64,000 nucleotides of DNA from Brachionus koreanus (taxonomy: Eukaryota; Rotifera; Eurotatoria; Ploima; Brachionidae), in contig PJRA01000412.1 of the NCBI GenBank assembly GCA_016987375.1, forward strand, positions 2,636,929 through 2,700,928. Reading direction: 5' to 3'. The translations under genes were made by a program, and so were the position numbers. Below, piece by piece: positions 35,420-49,700 of this stretch. The stretch's first letter is position 1. The number at the start of each line of letters is the position of its first letter. The notes under the pieces were generated by a model, which saw nothing but the letters and a program-made list of their open reading frames with translations, was not told the origin of the DNA and did not search any database.

Positions 35420-38400
35420 TTTGTTTAAATTTTAAATTGTTCGATTTGTTGAACAGCATGTGTTTGGCTCATTTAGAATCAAATATAAGTTCCGAATTAA
35501 ATGCAAAAGTTATTTGGTTTTTTGTCACTTTTTCTTTCAAGTTAAGCTAAAAGTATTCAAAAAGCGTTTTAAAATAGAAAATGATAAGACCCGTTCCTAA
35601 ATATTTATTTTTGAACACTTAATCTTCAAATGGCTGCATATCAAATAACAAAAAAGTCAAGTATAAATCATATGCGTCAAATTTATCAACTAGCATATAC
35701 ATTTCTATAGTTATACTTTAATTAAATGATTATATCACGTGATTTATTTAACATGAAGCAAGATGTTAATGTCGTTTTGAATTGACAAAATTTTGAATAA
35801 AAAATTGATTAATTTTATTTAAATACTTTTACTATTTAATTAGTAATTTTTGTTTGTTTGTAGGTCTAAGCTAAATAAGTATTTTTTTTTTATATTTTTT
35901 AAAATCCATTTGAATAAGAATAAAAAATAGATAGAATAGATTTTTTAATTTTTTAAAAAATAGGGTTTCGTTTAAAATTGAATTGAATTAGCATTGTGGA
36001 CACCTGCTTTAAAAAAATAATTTATATTGATTTAAATTAATATTGACATAGTGTGTCTCAAATAAAAATATTTTATTGACAAAGTAATAATTCAAATCAA
36101 AAGATAACTCATTTTTTCAGTACAAATTTTTGAAATAGAATAAAAAGTTCATTTTTTTAATCAAATTTTGGTCTTATATATTCAATGAATCTGAGTTCGT
36201 TTAATCGAATTAGCTGATTCATTATCTATTAAAGAAGCTGTAAAAGCTTAATTTTTTTTTCAAGATTACCTGTTTTATTTGTGGGCCAAGATTTAAACTG
36301 TTTATTTCAAGTAATTTAAACAAATCGATAGATGATGATTGATAAGTTTTTAATTAACTTGCAAAAATGTTTTTTTTTTTGAAGGCTTTTTTCTACTTGG
36401 TAACTTGATATTAAGCAGAAATTATTTTATATAACTTCTCTTTTTTTTTTTAATTAAAAATCAATTAAAGACAAAGATGCTAGCAGAAGAAATAAGTATT
36501 AAATTCTCTAAAAATAACATTTTTAAATCTTAGGTCAAAAGTTTTGTCTGAAAAAAGTAGTAGAAGTCTTCCCAAGCCATAGAAATTTTGCTAAATCTAG
36601 TTTTTTTTTAGAAGCTTAATAAATCTAATTTTGTTGAAATTTTTTTTATTAATTTATTAAATGAAATAAAATTTGATTAACTGAAAAATTAATCGCTCTG
36701 GACAGCATATCAATTGAGGAATAGAAAAAAATTTATCCAAAAGCTAGTTTAAAATCAAAAATTAAATCCGATTTATTTTGATTATCTTAAAACAATTGCT
36801 ACAAAATATTTCTTATGCAAAAAATTTATCCTCAAGTAAAAATTGATCTATTCAAGCCTATAAATAGGCATAATTTTTGATTGAGCATTCATTAATGCAT
36901 TTTAGGTTGTTTTCTAATCAAATTGATAGCAGAATTTTTTCATCTGCTCATGCAAATAATTATTTTCATTGTTGTTTGTTCAAGAGGTTCTCACAAAATA
37001 TGGACACAATTTTCTTTTTAAGAATTTTCTTGTTTTTTTTTTGCTTGCCTTTTTAAACTTGAGACTATTAACAACATAACTATTAGATTTGATTTCTCAA
37101 TCAAAATGATTTTAAGACTCCAATTTCATATTTTATTAATTAAAATTTGAAAAAAAAAATTTTTTTAATTTTTTTTTTAAGTAAAAAAACGTAAATATTA
37201 TACCAAAAAATTTTTATATCTAATCTATTTTTATTTTACCATTTAGCTCAACAATTTCAATTGAGAGTCATTAAGCTTTTATAGAATTTTTAGTTCATTT
37301 TTTTTAATGATACTTACTACGAATAGACCTATTTAAATTTAAGGACTCAATCAATTTAAATTTTATTTTTTTTTAATAATTTGAAACAAAAATTGCTAAT
37401 TAGTTAGACAAAATTTGAAATAAAATCAAACTAGAAATATGGTTAGAAATTAGCATTAAGTTATTGTCCAACATGTTCAACATTGATGTGATTTCTTTTT
37501 AAATGAAACTGATTTTATATATTTGCGCACTTGACTTAATTTTACAAGAGTTTTCATTCAAGTCAGATTTGTTTGCTCATAAATGATTAATGATGTTGGA
37601 AAGATCTGTCAATCAATCAATTACGGTTCTGTTTATAAATCATTCGGGTTAAAAATCCTTATCCTTTGTGAATACAGATAATTTAGGCTTTGCTTAATCG
37701 GTTTACTCATTGTTTTCAAAGTGTCCCTAATCTCCGCTTGTTTTTTTTTTTTTTAATTCAGGTAAATTTAAAAAAAATTCAAATAATCATCAAGTTACAA
37801 GATTTCAATAAAGCATTGAGCAAGGGCTTAAAATCTCGGTAAACTAGCATAATAAAAAAAAATAGTAAACCTTATGAGAAAGAGATATTTAAAAATGATT
37901 TCTATCTCGGTCTAAAAATGCAAAATTAGCATAATAAAAACGCGTTTAAAAAAAAAATCGAGGCTAATTTTTTTCAAATTTTAAAATTGTTTCGCTTAGT
38001 TAAATTCAAACGCTGCAAAATATGTTCACATATATCACTTAGTTTAGATTCGCAGCGTGGTCTTTTACCAATTATGGACTTAATATTCATAAGGCTTTTA
38101 AATTGCACGATCAAATTTCACTATTTGAATTATGGCAAATACATAATTTAAGATTTTTGATTTTTTTTTGTAATTAAAGTTGTTTTATTTATGTTTTTCA
38201 TCAAAATTTCTATCAATAAATAAATAGCCTGGTCAAATCTTTAAGCAAATAGTTGCTTTTTATGTTCAATGAGCTTTTGTTGTTCGATTGTCTTAAATAG
38301 TGTTATATGCTGCGAACTAGAAGAAAAACACATAAGACGTACGTGTGTGCTTGTAAAGCCAGTCTTGGCCCGAATCTAAAGGAAGTACGGACCAGAGCGA

Positions 38401-41400
38401 GGTGTGAGCTCTTAATCAATTTAAAATAGGCCAAATTATCTTCGTATTTCAACGCCACAGGAAGGTTGCTTTATCATTAATATTCAGATCTATTTTCCAA
38501 GACACAAGATCTTAAGTTGATTTGTTCAAAAAAGGATCAATAGATTTTTTCTAAAGAAATAGAATGCCCTAGTCATTCTACTATAAAATTAGAAGCTTAA
38601 TTTCAAGCATTTATTTATAAAAACAGAAAAAAATCAACTCGGATTGAGTTATTTTTCAAGGTTTTTCTATGTAAATTTAATTTATTTTTACCTTTAATGT
38701 TGATCATAAAATACATTTAGAACAACAAAAACAACAAACTGGCAATTAAAGTTGTTTCTTAGCATTCGAAGAATGGATTAGGAAAAGTTTGTTTTTTTTT
38801 GTTCTTTTTTCTATTTTCATCTCAAGCATCAGGTGCTTCTGTTTAAATTTGTATCAATTTTAGAGTAATTTATCTTCCAAAACATTCATCATTCGGGCCC
38901 AATAAAGCTGTCTAGATCAAAATTTTTCAATTATTAGATTTAAGTGTTGATAAAATCAGCCAGTGTTCATAATTTTACGAGCTTTTACTTTTGACTGAAT
39001 ATAATTATACATATTTTTCTAAAACAAAAAAGATCTTAAAATAATTAAAATTTTATTTTCATAAAAAAAAAATTGTTATGAACCACCTTGACAGTTTGGA
39101 GTGATCTAAGTTCTTTTATTTTTTTTTAAACTAGGAGTTACATTTAATAAACGATTTTGTGTTGATAAAATCAGCGAATTTTACCAGTGCTATCGGCTAA
39201 ATTTGATTTTCTAGATTAAAAAGAAATTTAAGTAAAGTAAACGCTGATTTAAAAAAAATGATATCAGAATGAGCTATTGATTAAAATTTCTTTAATAATT
39301 TTATTTTAATTAACAAAAAAAAAGTAAAAATTTTAGCTTATTGTACTAAATTAAGAGCAAAAGAAGGAATTTAATATTTAGTTATCTAAATGATATTAAT
39401 TATTTAATTTGTCATAAAATTGATGTAAATATTTTAAGATTTAAGTCGGAAATATGCCGAGTGCATAAAATTATACTCAGAAAAACAAGTTAATTTTTTC
39501 CGAGCTCATAAATTTTATATGCCCGATAAGCTGAGATAAAAGCTATTACGTAAGCTAAGATAACATTAGTTTATTCAACTTAAAGCACACTAAACACAGA
39601 GTAATGAAGATACATAATTGAAGATAGAGTCTTTTAGAATGGGTTTTTTTACTACATAGTAAAAAATATTTGAAAAACTTAAATTTATGATAAAGCTAGC
39701 CAATTTAAATTACAAAAATAAAAGCCACTCGAACCGATTGTAGATAAGATAATCGATAGTTTTCAATCTAATAAACAAAATTGGCTAGTACTAAAGATTA
39801 AAGATGCAAAATTTAATTTATTTCTAGCAAGCAAATTTTTCTGGGTTATTTTGAGCATTAGATCGATAGCCGAATCGCAGCACTATGCCATTTATTGAAC
39901 AAAACTATGATATGCATGTTTTTAATTGTTTTATAAGTTAATCGTTAATTTGCAGTGAAAGATTATAAATCATTTAGGTAAATGATTTAAAACTGGCAAT
40001 ATAAATCATTAGATGAGTTCGAGCTGTTCGCTGGGGATGCCAATTTCGATTTAGATACAAATCCCTATTCATAGAGCTTAGTTTAATTCAATTTTTCAAA
40101 GTCATATTTTTTAGAATTAATTTCCAAAAGAGCTCTCTCAATAAAAGCATATATTGAATCAAAATAAATCAATCAATCGCTCAATATAGCCCCATCGATT
40201 AATTTTTAATATCGGATAGTGAGTCTATTTTTGGCTCGGGATAAAAAAAAATTTTGCCTCAAAAAAAATTTCTCTCAATTTTTTAAAATTATCAAATAGA
40301 CTTGTTTTGATCATTGTCTTATTTATGTTTCCAATAGTTACTTTTATTTCCTAAGAGATAATATTTTTCATATCAAAAATTAAGTTGTATTTTTTTTTTA
40401 GCGAAAAATAATTTTTTTTTTCATGTCTCATAGAAATTTTTCAAACAAAAACATGGGTCCAAATCTATTTGTTTTTTATTATTAGCAAATTTTTTTGGAA
40501 ACTTGAGGAAAAAAATTAATAAATTTTGATTAACTTTTTTAGAATTTTTTTTTATTTAAATTTAGTGCCTTTGTTTATCTAAAATCTATCTATTTATAAA
40601 GACAACATGCTGAAATAATGGAATATTTTTTATTTAGTTCAAAGTAGCACAATTGAATAACTTTGAGTTAATATTGCAGACACTCCTTGGACAAGTATTT
40701 TCATAGCAATGCGCTTTTAAAGAAGCATAGAAAGGTGTCTAAATTTAGGAGTGGGCATTCATTCGACCACCTGAATATTGCGCAGACCAAATTTATTTGA
40801 ATAAATTTATTTTTTTAATTTAGAAAAAAAAATTAATATTAAAATTAAGAATAGGAAGACCAGCGAGGGCTTCAGTTATAATTACAATTTAATATTCAAG
40901 AGCATAATTTTTGTGACAAAAAATTTCGAAAAAAAAACTGAGCCCAGAAGCCATTACGAGCTTTTGAAATAAATTGAAAAATTTTAAGATTTGTAATTCG
41001 GAAATATGTGTTTATTGACATAAATAAACAATTTAAACTTGTAAGAATTTATCATTTAGCCAAGTCTAAAAAACCTTAGTAAATGGGACGAATAGATTTT
41101 TAAATCCGTTCCTCAAGCTCTAAACGCTAATTTAAAACTATTTTGTTTTTATGCCTATCCTATAAACACGCATTATGAGCTCGGATTAACTTTCTTGTTT
41201 ATAATGCCGAGATTAGAGCGGTGTAAAATTTGGCAAAATTAAATTACAATTTGCTTTTGGATAAAGCTTATTTGAGTTACATTTTTTTCTTTGAGTATAT
41301 TTTGGCCAAATTTGATTGACATTTAAATACAATAGTAAACAATTTAAACTCTTTACAAGAGGAAATAAATGACAAGCATAATACATTCAATTAAGGCCTA

Positions 41401-44400
41401 GTTCAACAACTACTTGATTGTGTATTTGGTAATTTTTTTTGTGCCGAATCCGACCCGGCAAATTAAAATAAGTTTTGGTTTTTAATATTTTTTTATACCC
41501 TTTTTTAAACTCTAAGTTTATTTTATTATTGCTTAAATAGGTTAATTTAAAGCCGATTCTCTTCTTGTTTTATTTTGCTCGTTTGTGCTCAGAGTTAAAT
41601 TTTTATTTGACAAAAAAAAAATTAAAATATTTCTTTTTTTTTTTTTTTATGGATTTGAGACCGATTTTTCAACTCTTAAATAAAATAAAATCGGATTAGC
41701 TTTTTAGTCTCTGACTCAATAAGAAAATAGCTCTCAGAGCTATGACTTTTAACAAGATTATCTTTAATTTTGCGTAATAATAGGAAAATTAAAATACGAC
41801 GGTAACTAACCGATTTTTCACGAAATGCAATAATTAGTCAGCAAAATGAAAAAAATAAAAAATAAATAAAATTAATTTTTAAAGTGAAAATTGCCCAAAG
41901 GTTTCATTCTAAAGTTTGCATGTCTGGCTTAAACTCCATTTAATTTTTGCTCATTAGAGCCGACGGCGTTAACAAGAGCGTAAAATTTGTGACATATTTT
42001 TAATTTATTTTACAAAAGTTGTAAATGTTGGTGAAAGTTATATATGAAATTATAATTTCTTATCTATATTGATTATTAGTTGGTTCAGATTGGGTCAATA
42101 TTTGTTTCCTCAAGTAATTAGAAGAAAAATCTGGCCGTCATGCATTATTAAATACGAGCTAATTGCTAATAAATCACTTTACGGCAAATTGGAGGAATTT
42201 TGCGAAATTTCGATCAATAAATTGTGCAAAGCCAAGTGAAGCATACAAGAAATTTAGAAAATATTTTAGGTTAGTAAGTGACACAGAGCCAATTTGATAA
42301 TCTTTTTTGGCATTAAAACAAGATAAAATTTGAACCGGTTCTCAAGTAGAAACTATTTAGCCTTTGGTCTAAATTAGAAAGAAAAACTTTTTCTTTTATT
42401 TTAATATACAAATTGTCCAAGATAGAATTCTGGTTAAAATTTCAATAGCTAATTTTGTTTTTTAAATTTCGTCTAGAAAAAGTCTAAACACTCTAAACTA
42501 AATAGGTTTTTGATTATTTTATTTGATTCTATAGTATGCCTGTTTGACTGGCAAGCACCGCTTTCAATTCTTTTTTTTTTTAAATCAAGAATAAAATTTA
42601 ATTAATTTGTAAAATTAATTTGCTTTTTAAAAATTTATTTTTAATTAATCAAAAAAAAAATTTAGAGCTCAATAAGCATTATCTATCTATTTCACGGCAA
42701 TCTCGTTTTCTCGTTAACTCTCACTCCCCTTAATTGAAATCATGCTACGAAAAAATCAATTACTTTTATTTATTTTTATAATATTTTTCTTGTTATTGGG
42801 TTCTGTTGATAAACAAATAAATATAGGTATAGATCAAATTTTAGTTGAGTTGAACTCGTTTTCTCGAGCTAAAACTTTCCCTCCAAAGAATTGAAATAAA
42901 CAGATTTTAGCTTAGCTCGGCTTTAAGATGGAATCATAATTTTTGCTTTTCAACAAAAAGTTTATCTTTAAAATCATAATAAATGATCGCTAGTATTTTG
43001 CTAATAGCATCTAAATTGCTTTAAACTTAATCTAAATAAGAATCCAAGGCGAGAAGTTGCGTAAGCAGTTAAAAGTCTAATAGTTCACTTGTTTACTAAA
43101 TCTCCCGGGAGCAACAGCTTTGTAACAATGTGAATATAAAATCACATTTAAACATTACCTTTTTTTTGTTGTTGCATACCTTCATACAATAAAAATTAAT
43201 CTATTTTGGCATAAGTTTCTTTGGTCTATTGTTAAATTGTGTTTGTTTATTAATCGAATTTGAAGAAAGAAATTTTGAGATGAAAAAGAAAAAAAAATTT
43301 GGACTCAGAATTTAATTATATGGTTAGCAAAGGATATGAATTAAAGGCTTTGAATAGTTCTAGTTTGGAAAAAAGCTAATATCGACTAAGCGATACCACC
43401 AGTTTTTAATTATCATTATGTTTAACCTTTTTCTTTTTTGTATTATGGGCTCTATTGCATTCATCTGCATAGTTGCCATGTTTTTTTCTTTTGTTATTCA
43501 TCTTATGATTAAACAATATTTATTATTTAATATTATTAATCATTCGCTTCTTAAGAGAGTATAAATCAAAATAAAAACTTTTCCTAAAATATTACAATTT
43601 ATTTTGTTGTTTCGTTTAAACTCCCACTGATTCTAGCTTGGTATCTTAACAATAGATGTTATTTTCGTAAGCAAACTCATTTAAGAAAGTATTTCAAGTG
43701 ATTCATTAACTTTTGAAAGTTCGTCAAAAATTTGCTAGCCCCCCTCCCAATTTAGTAACCATTTTTTTTTTTTTATAAAAATAAATTAAAAATTTGCAAT
43801 TTTTAAGTCTGGATTTTTCTTTGTGTGAATTATTTAGATTAAAAATGGTGTTATTTTTTAAGTCTTTTTTTATATAAATCGACCACTCGGAAATTTTTTT
43901 TCAAATAGTGTTGGTCAATTTTCTATAAGAAAAAAGCTTCTAATTCAAATTACAAATTAAATACTAAAAGACCAGTGGGAATTTTTATTCTAAGTGAAAA
44001 ATAAATAGATTGACACCGTAAATTATTGATTGGAATTTTTTTAATTTGTTTATCAGTGATTTTAAAGTTTATGGTTTAGTAATGGTTGGCTTACTGATAT
44101 TAATAAATATAATTAGTCTACGATTTCCGATATAACTCATAAGCCAGTGGGTCTTCCGATTTGTTAGATAAAGGTCTAGTTCGCTCAAGCGAATATAAAA
44201 TAGGTGCTATTCATTAAATTGGATTTTCTCTAACTTTTTTGTTTGATTTAATATTTTTACAAGATATAGAGAAAAAAATCATTTTTACAAAGCAATTTAA
44301 ACCAGGCAATTTAGTTTACAAAAGTTTCCTCTAAATTAAACAAAGCTTCAAAGTCATTAGATTTGAATTTTAAAAAATAAATATCTATTTTAAATAAATT

Positions 44401-46774
44401 ATTTTTTTCTAGTCAAAATAAAAAATAATTATGGTTCTTGAATATATAAAAAAATATTTTTCTTGTTTCTTTTTTTTTTATTTTGGATTTTTCCGTCTTA
44501 TTTAAATATTTAACTTGAAAATCAGGTCTAAAAAATATAACGAGTTAAATTAAAATTGAATTCTAAGTCAAATTGAAAACCCGAACTAAGGGACTAGATT
44601 TTTTTATAATCAAATATTTGAAAAATAATAAAAAATTCAATTCGATTTTCAATTTTGTGTATTGGGATGTTAGTGGACTATTTTGAAATTTTTTGAATAT
44701 ATTTAAGGTAATTTAAAACCGAGAAAATATTAATTTTAAGTCTAAATTTAAAGTTCCTATTATCGTTAATTAAAGTAATGAAACATAAGTGATTAAAATT
44801 TCCTAAAAAAAAATTTTATTTCCTCAAAAATAGGTGCACATAAATAAAAGTATATCATTTCATTAGCAACTAGGATTTTTTTTTCATTAAAGCTCTCCGA
44901 CTTTTTGAGGTTATTTAAAATTTAAAATCCGTAGTTGTGCTAATACTATTAAATTAAGATTTTTGCGTTTTTTTTTATAATACAGAATTAATTACAAAAC
45001 CTTTTAAGAATTTTGAATCAATCATTAGATTTGTTGATTATGCCTATTTGAGATTTAGTTTTAAATATTCAGAATTCAATTCAAAATTAAGTAAATAAAC
45101 CGGGATTATTTAAAATTTGAAAAAGATATTGGCTTTAGAAGGAAAATTACTAGTTATTTTCTTCACATTTTATTCGGATGGTTAACACTTAATGCAAGTT
45201 AAGAAATGTAGACTTAATCGAAAGCTGAAATTTAAAAATATCACAGTTTTACCTTTTTAAATTTAACTTTAGAAGCTTGTTAAGAAAATTTTTGGATTGT
45301 GAAATTCTAATATTTTTTTTTATTTTAAAAATTTTACAAAAGCCAAACATAATTTAAAATTTCTATTCCAGATTTTTAATTTATTATTTTACACTTATAG
45401 CTAAACTCTTATTATCAAGTCAATTAAAATTAAACAATTTTTAAAAATCAAATAAATTAATAAAGAAAAATTTTTATTCCAAGTTATATTTTGAAATTAT
45501 TTTTTCATTTTAACACTAGAATTAAAAGCTAAGAGCATCGAGCATTTTTCTTATGATTCAATTTTTGAGTATGATCATTTTAATTTGATCTTAGACTTCA
45601 GTTTGTCTTCATAATTTTGATGAAAGATTGATTTATTAATCACTGTTAAAAATTTAGTAAAAATCAAATCGATTATTTTGATGCTTATTGAATTAAATAT
45701 ATAAAATATTTATCAAGTATTATTACATAGTCATAGACTAATTGGTACTAATTGAATAGATAAATAAATAAAATATTTTTATATTATTTAGACTAGAGAA
45801 AAATTTTCTAAAATATTTAAAATCAATTCAATTCAAATAAATAAATTAAACATTTTTTTCTCAAGAAAAATTTGATATAGTATAACCTTCTTTCATGTAT
45901 TCAATTTTTTCAATATTATATTTTGCTCAAGTCTATTAGTAAGTCTATTATTTCACAATTTAAAATCAAAATAGTAGCAAAAATACTTATTGACATTTAT
46001 TAGAAAGACTTTAAAATTAACTTAAATATTTCATACTTTAATTTTCATCTAAATTTCGGCTCTAATTTTTAGTTTGATTTTAATTTCTGAGATTTTTTTT
46101 CTTTTTATAAAATTTTTCTTCATTTTTTTTAAATAAAAAAATAATATTCTAAATATATGAATGAACGTTTATCCATGATTTAATTTTAGGTTTGGTGAAA
46201 TTTGCTACAATAGAACAAAACAAAACAAAATGAAATTTTTTGAAGAGGGTTCAATTTAAAATTGGTTCTGTAAATGCAACATGGTGCATTATCAATGTTT
46301 GCATTTCCACGAAAAATCATAAAAGCTCTGTAAATGATGAGAGTTTATGCTATTAATTTTACACCATGTTACATTTACAGTGACGATTCTAGGCGTCTAT
46401 AAAAATCTATGTTTTGTTCTGTTCTGGTTGGTAGTAAAAATTCTAATAATCTAATTTTACTTAATTATTTTTATTGATATCTAAAAATTAAAAAAGAAGA
46501 AATTTTTATCCAAAAATTTTATTTTTGCTATCTATTCAATTAAGACTCGTTATAAGAATATTTATAGAATTAAAAAGTATGAAAATTTTTTTCTATTTTT
46601 GTTTTAGATCGATAAAAATCTGACTCAAATCGGCCTAGAAACAACAAAAAAAAAAGAGAGAGAGCATCAATTCATTATTAATATGAATTAGAATAGAACA
46701 AAGAAAATCAAAAACCAATAAATCTTAAATAAGAAACAGTATTTTTAAATTAAAAGAGATTATTATTATTTAAA
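35420..46774. other. 11.3 kb gene-poor region upstream of the laminin-G receptor
   Basis: Very AT-rich with many homopolymer runs. I find no open frame with protein-like composition and no transposase or reverse transcriptase motif. It probably contains the divergent promoters of the aminopeptidase (minus) and the receptor (plus). A slightly GC-richer patch lies at about 38310-38420. An imperfect 19-bp inverted repeat lies at 46268-46380, and an acceptor-like tttttgttttag at about 46607 could end a 5' UTR intron. Confidence 0.45.
46268..46380. repeat. 19-bp inverted repeat about 0.4 kb upstream of the receptor ATG
   Basis: The left arm 46268-46286 reads ctgtaaatgcaacatggtg. The right arm 46362-46380 is its reverse complement with one mismatch. 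The spacer of about 75 bp holds a third ctgtaaatg at about 46328. It could be a small MITE or a transcribed hairpin. The spacer does not pair obviously, so a microRNA precursor is unlikely. Confidence 0.6.
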
Positions 46775-49700
46775 ATGAAGCTATATAAATATCAACGGTT
46801 TTTGCTCGTATTAATTATTTTGTACAATAGTGATGGTTTGTACTACGACGGCGAAACAACATACTCGATATATCCACGTTTAGATCTGCAAATATGTGCC
46901 AATAGCAGTCTAAGCTTTGACTTTAGTTTATCACTGTCCAATTTGAAGAATAGCTCGTACAGCAGCAATCCGAGTATAGGCCAATACTCGGCTCGCATAT
47001 TGCTCTATTCCGAACAACAAATCCAAATAAGCACTGTGTCAAACTCAAAAAAACTGATAAATAGCTATTTTTTGATCAAATACCTGCCGCCAAATCGTTT
47101 GATAGTAAACGACTACTGGAACATAAACGATGTACAAGTGCAATTGCCCAGCGACTACGCTACCTCTTGGTTCAGGTTCGTGTACACACGAACGTCTAGC
47201 AAAGTGGACATAAATTTGTATAAATTTGAGTCAAGTGAAAGCTCGGCCAACAATCGAATACCATCCATTCGACTAATAGCCATTTTTGGCAAGCAAATCA
47301 TACACTCAAATTTTGTTCTCGATGACTTTAAGAACGAACAAAACGAGCTGCTTGTCGACTCGAAACAAGTTACTTATTCTAAATTGTTCGTGGGCGGCGT
47401 GGGCGAAAATCCAAGCGAAAACAACTACGCTCTAAATCAGCTAAAACAATTGTCAAAATTTCACGGCTACATAATGAACTTGCAGTATACATCACAAGCT
47501 AGTCAATGTCCGTCAGAAATGTGCTCCAAACAGTCCATAGCTCAGAGACAATATGCCATATTTTCGCTGTCGCCATCCAAACAACTCAAGTCCAACATAC
47601 TGTCCGATTCGCTAATGATCGATGATATATGCGAATCGGATTTTCTAACACACGACATATGTCCCAAGGACTGTTCGTGTTTGAGCAATAATCTAATAGC
47701 GCCATTTTTTAATTGTGATTGTGCTGAGCCAAGTTTGCCAAAATCAAAATGCAACAATCTCAAAAAATCATTCACAATTAATTTCAATGACGAGAATTAC
47801 TTTGGTGCACACAATTTTGAGTATCCAATAATGCCATCATTTACCAAAATACAAGTAAATAATCAAGCAACTTATTTTGATAAGAATAAAGGTGTTCAAT
47901 TCAAAAATGCCATGTCACACATTAGCTTGGCGCCAAGTGTCGAACTGTCCGAATCGGACTCTTGTTTTTGGAACATTGAAGATTGTGTAAATGGATTTAG
48001 TCAACATTTAGTAATGTACATTGACAGATTGGACGATAGCAAACACAAATTAAAAGTAGTTCTGTTTCAAAATGGCCAAACGGACATGTCAAAGTTTGTG
48101 GCCTTTGTTTACAAGAGCCGAATTCACTTTTCTCTATTTGAACAAGTCGAGTCGCAGGAATGGATAGTGAGCAGTTTTGCACTCGATCGATTCAAGCATT
48201 TAAATCGCGAGCTAAAAGTGACTGTTACTTGGCTGCGCGACAAATACATGTCGTTGCACATAGACGGCTTTCTAATTGACATGACGACTAAGCCGTCGTC
48301 GCCGCCAGTCAATCAGGACGTGTATCTTTCGTTGAACACTCTGAACCGCTTTTACTACGAATTCGGCGTGCATCTAGTCCAGCCAGACTCGACCAAAAAC
48401 ACCGGCTACACTCTATCTAGTCATCAGTTCACAATTAGATCATTCAGTCGCGAATATTTCAACGAACCGGACTCACTCGACTCGAAAATAATAGTTTCGT
48501 CGCCGTTGCCTAGCGAAATAATACGCATAGACAACACACAGCGAGTCATGTACAAGATAGACAGTCCGTTAACAAGTGTTAGCTCGGAAACGATTGAACT
48601 TTCGTTTAGAACAAGTCAATCGGACGGTGTGGTGTTCTACATTCGCAATAATCCGCTAATTACTTATTTTGAGCTGGTTCGCGGTCAGCCCGTAATTGTA
48701 ATTGACACGCGAGTTAAAAATTTCTATCTGAGACCTCAAACAGCGCCGCTCAATGACAATCAATGGCACGAGATTAAGCTACATCGTGACAGACAATTGA
48801 TTAGCATAAATATAGACAGCCAGTATCATGACATGTGCGAAATAGTTCAAGTAAATCATCAAATATTGACCGGTGGCTATGTTTATTTGGGTCTGGCCGA
48901 TCCGAACAACATTAATTTAAGCGATAAGAAGACATTTGTGGGTGAAATGGTGCGTGGCAAAGTGACCATAAACAACGTACAACAAAAAGTTGTACAACAG
49001 CCGTACTATTGGCCTAGTGTGCCGGCTCAGCTGCACACTACAAATCAAACGGTTAGCATAGACACGTCGCAAATAACCCAAGACGGCAAAATGATAAACA
49101 TAGTCATAAATGTGTACGGACCGCCAGGTCTAATGGTAAATGCGGGCCAAAAAACCGAGACCGAAACTGAAACGCATTTGATCTATTTGGACTCATTGCC
49201 CGATACCAGATACATTTCGGTCGGTTCATATGACACCGAAATAGACTTTAGAGTCAGAGGCACAACCAGACTTGACTCGTTTATGATCAAATTTCAGACA
49301 AGACAAACATGTGGTCAACTTGTTTTGTTGATTGACGATTCGCGCAATTACGTTGGCATTGAGATATTTGACGGCTTTCTCTATTCGTCGACAAGCATCA
49401 ATGGTGTCAATCAACGACATCAAATAAGTCGCATTAGAGTAGACGACGGTCGCATCTATCAAATAAACATACAACAAGAACAACAAAAAGTAATGTGTTG
49501 GCTGGAATCGGACGATGCGTACAAACAAGCCATATACTATTCGACATCAGCATCAAGTCATCAAAGTGTGATAGTAAATACAGTGCGTGTGGGAGGTCAA
49601 GACGGTAGCACGTACGGCTTTTCTAGTCAATTGGGATTTGTTGGTTGCTTGGGCGCAGTTATATTCAATCAACGCGATGTCATTGATTATCAAATAGTGC

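Noticed and set aside
46268..46380. MicroRNA precursor
   Set aside because: The arms pair for only about 19 bp and the 75-bp spacer shows no extended pairing.
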